Source: Choristoneura fumiferana | Taxonomy: Eukaryota; Arthropoda; Insecta; Lepidoptera; Tortricidae | NCBI RefSeq assembly: GCF_025370935.1 | Contig: NC_133497.1 | Span: 359,785 to 423,784, forward strand | Direction of reading: 5' to 3' | Length of the DNA stretch: 64,000 nt | Part shown: piece after piece, positions 42,601 through 54,600 of the stretch | Position numbering within the stretch: position 1 is the stretch's first letter | Layout of the letters: the number at the start of each line of letters is the position of its first letter | Position numbers and translations under genes: made by a program | The notes under the pieces: model-generated | The model's database searches: none | What the model was told of the DNA's origin: nothing | Seen by the model: only the letters and a program-made list of their open reading frames with translations

Positions 42601-45600
42601 ACACCAATTGACCTAGTCCCAAAGTAAGCTTAGCAAAGCTTGTGTTATGGGTACTAAGCAACGGATAAATATAATTATATAGATATAGATACATACTTAA
42701 ATACATATTAAACACCCAAGACCCGAGAACAAACATTCGTATTTTTCATACAAATATCTGCCCCGACACGGGAATCGAACCCGGGACCTCAAGCTTCGTA
42801 GTCAGGTTCTCTAACCACTAGGCCATCTGGTCGTCAAATGTCAAATGTCATGTTTTTGGGTGAGCTACGCGGGTTTATTTATAATTAGAATAATTTTGTG
42901 AATATTCTGCATTACCTGAAATTAATTATGGCAAATATGCGTTCCGGGGCAATGAATGTCTGTGTTTGTTTTGAGACAGTTTTGTCTTTCGGAAACCGCA
43001 ACACTGTGGCATGCTCGATATTTTTATCACACGGCGGCCACGCCGTACAAAATACGCGTTCTTGAATCTACAAAACAATACAATAACTCTTTATGCACAC
43101 CAATACAGGAATCTACTACATAAGCACGACGATGTCTGTACACGCGTCAATGTGTGCGTAAGATTCACAGGGCTGACTATCACAGAACCCTAGTACTATA
43201 AGTAGGTACTACCAATGACTTTTAGTGGTACTTATATGTAGGTATAGCTTAGATATGTGCAAATAAATGTAATCGTTAATCTTACCTATTTATTTAAACC
43301 TAATTATAATGTCTGTCTGTGTATTTAAGCATTATTATTTTCAATTACGACGATATACGACTACAAACTTAAACGAATTATTCGGTAGGTAGTTATTTCA
43401 TGTATTAATCGCGATAATTTCAGAAATCATTATTTATTTAGAAAAAGGAAGTAGGTGGGGTACCGTTACCAAAAAAAAGTGCTAAGTACAAAGGTGGACT
43501 TATTCCTGGAGGGATCTCTGCCAGTCAACTTCATCATCATCAACCTACAGCAGTCCACTGCTGGACATAGGCCTCTTCCATGGCGCGCCACAACAGTCTC
43601 CAGCCCATCCATCCGCCGCCAGCGACCCTCTTAAGGTCATCCGTCCACCGTGCCTCAGGACGCCCTACACTAGGTTTCCCCGTCCGTGGTCTCCATTCGA
43701 GGACTCGTCTGCTCCACCGTTCATCGGTCCTGCGACAGACGTGGCCAGCCCAACGCCACTTCAACGAACTAATTCTCTGAGAAACGTCAGTGACTTTCAG
43801 TCAACTTGTATTATTAGTATTTTGTTTCCCGTGCGCCAGTGGCGGCGGAGTGCGGCGACATGGGCGGCTCGGAGTCCCACGAGTGGCAGCTGCCCGCGCC
43901 CGCCGGGGAGGACCGGGTGCCCACCGACGGAGGCAGCGTCAGCAGCGTTGAGGTGAGAGCTCTCGGTAGAACAGGATTCAAAATACAAGACGTGAAGATT
44001 AGAACTTTTCACAATGAGGGCTAACCTACGTATCGGTATTTCACGTAGATATTTCTCCTAAATCTTATTTGCCCAAATAACTATGATGTCTCTGTCTCAT
44101 ATTCAACCCATATACGGTACGATTCCTCTGTACGATCGATCTGATGAAAATCGACGAATCGTACCGTGTGTGGGGCCTTTAAGAGGTCACAATGGAGAAC
44201 GAAATAAATAATAATAAAATAAATAAATAAAAATATACTCGATAATGCGAATTTTCCGCCTACAAGTTGTCGACTCGGATTGACTAATTTTTTACGCTTT
44301 TCAATTTGATGTACATTTCGTTCGAGTCTACCGTACCCCTTGACGAAATTATTAATATACAAGATTTATTTGGATGATGATGGTGATGATGACTTGGCCA
44401 GGTGGGGCACACGTTTATCCTGGGCACGCGGTACAGCGCCACGCTGGGCGCCCACTGCGTCCCACCCAGTGGGCCCCCGCAGCCGCTGCATATGTCTTGC
44501 TACGGGATAGGAATCACCAGGTATTGTTTATACTCTTTATTGTTATCATACAAAAAGTTAAAAGCTGGCCAAGTGCGAGTCGGAGTCGCGCACGAAGGAT
44601 TCCGTACCATCTATGTATACAACATTAGAGATTAGTAAAAAAAAAACAAGTTGGTTGTATGGGGGAACCCCTTAAATACGTATTTTTACAGATACACATA
44701 CAAATATCTTTATTTTGTGTAAAAATGTGGTACAAAAGCTGGTATTACATTTTATGGTCCACTATACAAAGTAGATACCTGTTTACAGAGTAACGGTGTC
44801 TCTTAGCACAGGTATTTTTTACTTAAAAAGAGGCACCAGCGGTAATGTAATAATGTACCCTCAATAAATTGAATAAATGTTTTTTTTTATGGTCTCACCT
44901 CACACATTTCACCAGAAACTGGCATTCAAAATGAGCACAGAAGAGACAGTAACAAAAGTTTGACAATACAAAATATATTTTTTCGCACACGCCATATTGA
45001 AATATTATGTAGCCTATGTCACTCCGACAGTTATGACGAATTCAATGATACCTCATATGTTACAATCCGTCCAGCCGTTTAGGCTGCAGCGAGGACCAAA
45101 GAAATGGACATACATACCCACATACATACATACATACGGTACATACATACATAAATACATACGCTCGAAAAACATAACCCTCCTTCGGGCAGTCGGGTAA
45201 AAAGAAGAAGAAACATGCCTTGACAATCATTTAGAGTGATTTAAAGTGATTATACAACTAAAGACTCTGTGAAAAAAAGCAAAACCATCACGCTTGTTGT
45301 ATGGGAGCCCCCCTTTAAATATTTATTTTATTCCGTTTTTAGTATTTTTTGTTATAGCGGCCACAGTAATACATAATCTGTGAAAATTTCAGTCTAACTA
45401 TTACGACTCAAGAGATAGAGCCCTGTGACAGACGGACGGACAGCGGAGTCTCATCAATAGGGTTCCGTTGGCACCCTTTGGGTACGGAATCCTAAAAAAG
45501 ATGTATATTAATTTTATATTGCAGGCTGCTGGGTGCCAGTTTGGAAGCCCTATCGACAGACACGGCGCTCCGCTGGCCGGCGGCTATAGCGCCCTACCGC

Positions 45601-48600
45601 GCTATACTGATCGGACCAAAGGTATGCCCAGCATCAGCTGGAAGACGCCCACTGTTGGACAGAAGCCCCCTTAGAACGCCACAATAAATAAATCCTATCA
45701 ATACGGTATTTGACAACTCTTGGATTTGCCATATCTTAATATTATTATGAAAATATAGATATACAGATAGTGTTTAGCGAAGAGAAAATTTAAATCGGTT
45801 GAAAATTGGATTTATAGTGATTTTTTGAAAAATCTATATACCTGTCTCTTTCTCAAACGCTCTTTCTTATGCAGCAAGTATGGCGGTACTAGCGTGTGAC
45901 GTCACATGCCAGTATGTCTTTCTCTGTCTAATCTTGAATTTCAAACCTTTATAACTTTGTTATTTGTAAAGGCAGCTTAAAAATTGTTTCTCTATTTGAT
46001 AAGGGCATTGTGTAGTTTTAATTCATAAAACATATACAAAATAGTCAAATATTGTATTATATAAAGAAGCTGTGGAGACCTACTGATTTGACCTATGGCT
46101 TCTCAAGCAGAGGATCGTGGGTTCAAACCCCGGCTCGCACCTCTGACTTTTTCGTAAATCATGTACATACATTTGGAATTTACCACGAGCTTTACGATGA
46201 AGGATAACATCGTGAGGAAACCTGCACGAAACTTTTAAAAACAATTCGTTTTTGGGGGGGTCCGTGACGTCACTCTTTATTAAAACAGACGACCGCATGG
46301 CCAAGTGGTTAGAGAACCTGACTACGAAGCTTGAGGTCCTGGGTTCGATTCCCGGCCGGGGCAGATGTTTGTATGAATAATACGAATATGTGTTCTAGGA
46401 TCTTGGATGTTTAATATGTATCTAAGTATGTATCCGACTAATATTATAATTAATGTGAAAGTTTGTATGTGTGTGTGTCTGTTTGTTACTTCTTCACGCT
46501 AAAACGGCTAGACGGATTTGAATGAAATTTGGTATGTAGATAGCTGGACATCTGAAATAACACATGGGCTACTTGTTTTCCCGGTATTCCCACGGGATAG
46601 GATAAAATCTTGAAATTTCAACCGCTGGGCTTAGAGTCAAGAATTTTTGTACAATTGTTCTTAACACACCATTAGTGAAGATCACGATATAAATTTTGGG
46701 ATTTACCAGGGGAATTTTGTAAAAAATCCCGGAATTTCTAATGTAAATAGGTACTACATCGAATAGTGTACGCGTGCGAAGCCACAGGTAAACTCTAGTT
46801 TACCTAGTATATAAGTATGTTTATCCGTTGCCTAGTATCCATAGCACAAGCTTTGCTTAGTTTGGGACTAGGTCAATTGGTGTCAAGTGTCCCATGATAT
46901 TTATTTATTTACTAGTGTTTACCCTTCGCTTCGCACACGTAAATTATTAGATCCAGCCGCTGAATTGAAATTCAGAGATTTTTAAAAATTCCCGTGGGAA
47001 TTCCCGAAAGTTAAATCGTTGTTTTCGTTAACGTTACATTAAAAACATCAACAATCATATCAAATTTCATGACTCTAAGCCCAGCGATTTTTGTTTCGTG
47101 ATTTTAACCCTATCCCGTGGGAATATCGAAATAAAAAGTAGCCTATATTTTATTCCAGATGTCCAGATACCTACTTACCAAATTTCAAGATTCTAAGCCC
47201 AGCAGTCGTTATTTAGAGATCTTATCCCTATCCCGTGGGAATATCGGGATAAAAAGTATCCTATGTTTTAATCTAGGTTATAAACTATCTTTTTGGCAAA
47301 TTTCATCCAAATCCGTCGAACCGTTTCAGCGTGAAGAAGTAACAAACATACTCACTCACTCACAAACTTTCACATTATAAATGTTTTCTGATAGAACACT
47401 TCTTAATATATAAGTTAAATGTGTCTACTCCAATAATTATTCGAGATAAACTTTTATATTCCTTAAAAACGAATTAATGTTTATGACCGGTTTTTAAAGA
47501 AAACAAAAGTCTATAACGAATAATATTGGAGTAGACACATTACTTATATATTAAGAAGTGTTCTATCAGACAACATTATTAATTTTCATTCAATTTTTAT
47601 GGAATAATCGAGAAAAACTAACAACGTTGCCAGCTCAGCAGGTATAAACGCTCTTAAATAAGATTATCTTTCTATGGCCACAGGAGGGCTCCAAAGAGTG
47701 GGCATTGTACGACCCAACCCGCGTGTCGGAGTTGTATGAGGAGTTGTCGCACACGACAAGCTTGCGCGGCGACTTGTTGTGCGACGACAGACACCAGATG
47801 ACCGTCGGTAAACGGCTGCTGATGGCCGACAAGGAGTGGCCAATTTATAGGCCGATAGGACTACGTTATTTTGAGGTATTAAGTTTCAAGAATTCTAAAG
47901 TTTCTTATTTTTTGCCTGTGGGTACAGTCGTACCTATGAAGCTTATTGTAGCGTTTTGTGTCATTTTTGTTGCCTGCATTTTCAGCAATTTGAAGATTTG
48001 TGGTTGTTTTTTTTTTATTTGAATAAATCTCGCAAAATAAATTTAAAGTTAAAAATAATTATGGCATCATATCTAGGATAGCCTGTGGAGTATGTAAACC
48101 AAATTTGTGTCATTTTCGTCCAGTGCAAACTGTTATATGGACAGTATGTAAAAATGGTGTGAAAAAAAAATATTACAGTTTATGAAATATTTATTTCCTA
48201 TTTCAGATTACTTACATACGCCTATAAAAAAAAGTTGTGCCAAATTAGACCACGCAATTTTAAGATTTTAAATTATTTTGTTTTCTTAACCTACAAACGC
48301 TTCAAAAAAATATTATAGTCATTAGAGTTCACATATTTTATATCATAAATGCATGATAAATCGACATTGTAAATTTGTGTCATTTTCGCCCACGATATTT
48401 AAATGAATAAAAACATAAAAACAAATGGTTGCGGTCGAAACGGGCCGCGCGGTCAAGCGGCGGGGCGACGGGGGGCATAAGCACGCAAACACGTTCGTTC
48501 GGTACGATTTCATCTATGGGAAGCATTCATATTAGATAATACAAGTACTGTCGTCGCATGTAAGTAGGCAATTGCTGGCTGAGTATGAGTATTAACGAAC

Positions 48601-51600
48601 GAACTTGCGAGTCCGTTTAACTATACAAAGCCAGCAATTGCTATTCCAGCCGAGACTAATATAAACATTTTTCTCAAAATGTATTACGATATTTAATTTT
48701 ATATCAAAACTGCAGGTGTATTTTTCCTCTGAAAACACCACGAGCTGTTTCACACACATTAAAAAAAGTCCGAGGTTCTAACAAAATAACTGATACCTAA
48801 TGGGTAGGTATCAGTTGTTTTGTTTTGTTATTTTGATTTGCTAGTTTTTTTTTTCTGGAACCAGATTGAATTGGCTGTAGGTACAGCAGGGCTACTGCGA
48901 AACTCAAAACTCGAAGTTCGTATCGTACTGTCCCTCTCGCTCTCGTATTAAATACTGTAAGTGTCAGAGGGACCGCACGACACGAACTTCAAGTTTCGAG
49001 TTTCGTAATAGCCCTGACTTGTGCCAACTTAGATATTACCGTGACCAAGTTTGAGACTTGATAATAATAAAATTTAAATGCGACATTGTTGTCGAGTATA
49101 GCGATCCTGCAATGTTTTTAACTCTTTCATTTTTTTTCGCTGGCCTTAAACTATGTACTTCGCCTATTATATAACTTAATGAGTATTGAATTGACTGACT
49201 TTTATCTGCGCTACGTAATGAACAAATTGCATAACTTTATTTTTTTGCATACTCTGAATGTAGTAACTATTCAAATAATGAAGTATGTAAATAATAGGTA
49301 CATTAATTTAAGAATCAAAAAGGCTGATAGTTATATATAAAAAAGGTTGCCTGGAAGCTTAGAGCAACCCGGGCGGAAGGGAGTAGCCATTCGACGCGTT
49401 CCTCTCTGTCAAAGTACAAGCCCAATTGGGCATACGAATTTTATAAAACAAGGCGCGCTCGGATTTCAAACTATTAGACCGAATCGAGAAGCGCGAGTGA
49501 ACGCGGCGGTGCTAAAAATACCGAATTGTTCAGTTTCCTGCTGTAAAAAGAGATCTGGGACATCAAGCTTGCAAAATTATGGTGTTACATTTCACATGGA
49601 AGTAAATTGTTATCGTATTATTGCTATTTAATTACATTTAAACAACAAAGACGTACATTATTGTCGGATTCGTTTACCAACATCGAGTCCTAGCGGTACA
49701 AATTTCGGATCGGTCAAGCGATAAATCGCATAAGCGATAAAGCGATGACTTAATGATGTTACTGTCAATGTGTTAGTTTGGAGTCATCTGTAAACGAATT
49801 ATTAGTGTATTGTTGGATTATTTATGTGTTAACGTCGTCATTACAGTCAGTTGGCAGTTTTGTTTTTGCATCTAAATAAGCCGAACTGCACTTGTATGCA
49901 CATTTCCCCCGCAACAAACGCCAGAACTATTTTAAAGGTAATCTACGCTAAGGTTGCTCCCTTCCGGTAGGAAGCCCGCGTTGCTCTAAGCCTGGAAGAG
50001 ATCGCTCTTAAGCGATAAGGCCGCCTGTTGTTTACCCTTGTAATTTTCATTCTGTGTACCTGTTCTGTATCGCTTACTATTTTTGGTGTACAATAAAGAG
50101 TCATTGTATTGTATTGTATTTTATATAAAAATTTAGAAATGGTATGTTAGTCGACAAAACTAATGTTAACTTTAACTGATTGGCATTAAGTTCGAAAATT
50201 CTAATGATCGAAATTTGACGTGGATCCTGCTTATGACGCTAAAGTCGGATTTGTATTTATCTGTCGTGTCGTGTCGTCACGCATATATATAGTTAATTTA
50301 AATCGATATCTATATCTATAAGTATCCCAAATTTCAGCTAATGCTACCCAGCCGTTAAAGCATGATTGAGTAACAAACATCAAGATATACAAACTTTCGC
50401 ATATATAATATTAGTAGGATGTGATCTAGCCCCTAAGCCCCTTCTCTCTCACTCGAACTTAAAGGAAGATGGATATCTTGTATGGTCAAGGAGTGTGCCC
50501 AGCTCTAAAACCTGGCTATCGCGTCACTGCATATCTAAAATAGCAGCGCTTAGCGTCAACAATCCTACCGGTGTGAAGTTAGCGGCCGATTATAACCCAA
50601 CCAAATTAAGAAGTTTAAGTTATTATTTGCATTTGTGTGTTCATAAGAGTGACAAAAACACAATAACTAGCTTATATTCAGGGAGAAGTATTCAACCTGA
50701 ACGTCTGGTGAAGCAAGAAAATTATTGCCAGCTACACCATATGAAAAAAAAACACCAACATGGAAATGAGAACCTCTTCAAATCTTTCCATAAAATAACA
50801 CTGGACACTAAAAGCTTTCTATAAAAGCTGCAACTGTTAACTAACCTCATCTAGTCTAGGAGCCACATCCAATTTGGAAACGGGAACTCTCCGGTTTTTT
50901 GTGGCATGTTATTACGCACGCTGAGAGCTTTCGATCAACGCTTCAAATGTCCAGTAACCTCGTTTCGTTTTGATGAAAAGGTAGAATTAAAGCTAGCGGC
51001 CGATAAAAAAACAACTAAAATAAAAATAAACATTGATTGGAAAACGCCTTCCTCCTAGATATTATATTAATATCTGGAAAGATATTATATATTAATATGA
51101 TTATGCATTTCAAAAGCTTCGATCAAATGCGAAACTACCCATAACCAACATCTAGTACGGGAGCTACGCCCAAATAAAAGTAGGGGGCCGAAAATGTATG
51201 CAGTAATATAAAAAAACGACCAACTTGGAAATGCGAACTTCTTTAAATCTTTCCATATTATAATACTGAATACTAAAAGCTTTCGATACAAGCTGCAAGA
51301 GTTTAGTAACCTTATCTAGTTTAGGAGCCACACACGATTTAAAAAAAAGCGGCGTATTTCTTTTTGTAATAAAATGTGAATAACAATATGTTGGAAATGC
51401 GAACCTCTCCAGTTTTTTCTGGCATATTATTACGCATGCTGAGAGCTTTCGATGAACGCTTCAAATGTCCACTAATCTCCTTTCGTTTTGAAGAAAAGGT
51501 AGAGTTAAAGTTAGCGACCGAAAAAAAAAACTAAAATAAAAATAAAAAACAATTTGAAAATGCGTTTCATCCAGAAATTTTAATAAGATGATTATGCATT

Positions 51601-54600
51601 TAAAAAGCTTTCAATCAAATCCGAAACTGCCCATAACCAACGTCTAGTACGGGAGCTACGCCCGAATAAAAGTAGGCGTAGTGCGTAATAATATGCCAGA
51701 AAAAAACTGGAGAGGTTCGCATTTCTAACAAGTTGTTATTCTCATTTTATTACAAAAAAAAAATACGCCAGTTTCTTTAAATCGGGTGTGGCTCCTAAAC
51801 TAGATGAGGTTAGTAAATTCTTGCAGCTTTGTATCCCGTGTTATAATATGGAAAGACTTAAAGAGGTTCGCATTTCCAAGTTGGTCGTTTTGTCATATTA
51901 CTGCAAAATTTTTCGGCCGCCTACTTTTATTCGGGCGTAACTCCCGTACTAGGCTTTGGTTATGGGCAGTTTCAGATTTGATGGAAATCTTTTCAAATGC
52001 ATAATCGTATTAATAAAATATCTGGAAGGAACACGTTTTCTAATCAATGTTTTTTTTTATTTTTGTTGTGATTATTTTCGGCCGCTAACTTTAAATCTAC
52101 CTTTTCTTCAAAACTAAAATGAGGTTACTGGACACTTGAAGCGTTGATCGAAAGCTCTCAACGTGCGTAATAACATGCCACAAAATACTGGAGAGGTTCG
52201 TATTTGCTATTTGCAACATGTCGTTTTTCTCATTTTATTACAAAAAAAATACACCGCTTTCATTAAATCGGGCGTGGCTCCTAGACTAGTTGAGGTTAGT
52301 TAGCAGTTGCAGCTTTAGTAGAAAGCATTTAGTATCCAGTGTTATTTTATGGAAAGACCTGAAGAGGTTCGCATTTCCATGTTGGTGTTTTTTTTTTCAT
52401 TTTAGTTTCGAAGTTTTATATGCTGCTTGTTTTAATCTGGTGTAGCTGGCAATAATTCTCTTGCTTCACCAGACGTTCAGGTTGAATACTTGTCCCTAAA
52501 TATAAACTTTGTGTCATACTACATCTAAATATAAACTAGTTTGTATATATATATCAACTAGTGTGTGTGTGTTTTTGTCAGACCTCACAAATGCAAATAA
52601 AACCTCAAACTTCTTAATTGGGTTGGGTTATAATCGGCTGCTAACTTTTGGCCGCTTACTTCACACCGGTATCTGGTAGTAACATCTTGGTAAAGCAGCC
52701 AGGAGCGTCTCCTCAGAAGGGAACGCCTCAGTGATTAATGACATCGATTTGAAATTTGGTACGGAAGTGTTGTTTAGATAACAATGAAATTACAGTCAAC
52801 CAAAAGTAATCAGCAAAAAAAACTAAAACTTATTAGGTAGGTATCTCGTAAAAATTGCCATGGGATAGGCATAAAATCTCGAAATGACAAGCGCTAGACT
52901 TAAATTCATAAATTTTGCACAGCTGTTTTTAATACAAGTCAATGATAACTCAGCATGTAGGACCTTTTTGCAAGGTACCGCCCGATGCTACACCATCTCG
53001 TTCGCTAATCCTGCCGAAGCAGCAGTGCTTGCACTGTTGTGTTCGGCCGTGGAGAGTAAGACAGACGGTGAATTACTGGCACGTGAGGTACCCATCTTAG
53101 GCCTCTAGGTTGACAACGCGTCTGCAATAACCCTGGTGTGAGCAGATGTTATGGGCGGTTGTGATCTCTTACCATCAGGAGACCCATTTGTCGTTTGCCA
53201 TCCAGTGTAATAAAAAAAAAAAAAAAAAAAAAAAACTGATGTAATTTTGGGATTACCCATGAGAATTCAGTAAAATCTCGAAATCAATTAAACTGTCAGA
53301 TTACGCGTGCGAAGCGCGGGTAATATAAACAAACGAACGCTGCCAGCCGGCGCTCAAGCACCCGATGTACTCTTCCCGCGCTCGCCATTCGCGCGAAGTA
53401 CGTTTCGTGGTGGTTTTTTTTTCAAATAATGAGAATCCGTGGATGAATGACACAAATTATGAATAGTGTTTTTTTTACACCCGTTAATAATCAAAAACAC
53501 GTAAACTCTAACAACTTGAATTTTCTTTTGTGGGTTTTACAGGGTATTGTATTAAAAAAAAAAATATCTATAATATCGTGGATGAATTTGACACAAAAAT
53601 ATTTTGGATAAACAAATATCAGTATTTTAAAACGTCTGACATCTTTTTAACAAACTGTAATATTCTTTTAGAGTTAGTTGGGCGAAATGTTAGGTACTGG
53701 TTAAAAATCAGGATTCCCGTGGATGGATATGACACAAAATGCCTATGTACATCAGTTACTGCTCAGATATTAATAAGAAAGTAAAATTTTCGTCTTTAAT
53801 TTTTTTTTTCGTCCAATACTAATGGAACACTAATACCTAAATTTCTACTTATGCAGGCACCCAAAATGACACAATTTTTTGTATTAGGTTGGGCAAATGC
53901 TCCGGAAGCTATATGCGAAAATAAACAACTTTAATATTTTTGAAGCCTCAAAACGTAGTCCTACGGTCTATTATTCCCATGCCCCAATGACCTTCGATCT
54001 GAATTCCTAAGTTTTCTAATGTTTTTGTAGCTTATTATATCAACAACAACGGCTTTAAGCAATATAGTATCCCATATTTACTGCAAAGTTCATTGTTTTC
54101 GGATGTTTGGCATCAAAGTTGAACAAATTTTAGGCCAAAAAAACCGGTTTTCTGGCCATAACTTTTGTGTTAATTAGTTTCAAATGAAAGCCCTCGACCT
54201 TTTTTAGAGACGTCAAAGACGAACCAATATGTAGACTTCGGTTATGTTAGATCTTGCACGTCAACAGAGATACGAAATAAGTGTTTTTTTTTTTTTCAGA
54301 TAGGTAATGTTTAAAAAAATCATACAAAATTAAGTATTTTTTTTTTTTCAATCCGGTAGACAAAAATGGAGATAAAAGATTGGAGAACGATAGCCGTTTG
54401 ACTTATAATTCTATCTGTAGTGCAAAAGTAGGAGATACGATTCAAAACTTGTCGAAAAACGATGAAAACCACGGGATCGAAGGTCATTGGGGCATGGGGT
54501 CCCCTTAAGGCAATTCCTTCATGGCTCATCTCCTAAGAATGCTAATAGTATAGTATATATTATGTTTTCTATCAAAGTGTCTCCTGAGTTACGGACAGAA

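Noticed and set aside
47836..48022. Read-through continuation of PARS2 exon 8
   Set aside because: The residues after ADKE do not match the family, while exon 9 at 54,678 restores the expected GYP-VI-IGK sequence in phase.
49347..49631. A 94-codon THAP protein gene
   Set aside because: The upstream half lies in the transposon terminus and target site and the THAP domain is cut short; it is a remnant, not a gene.
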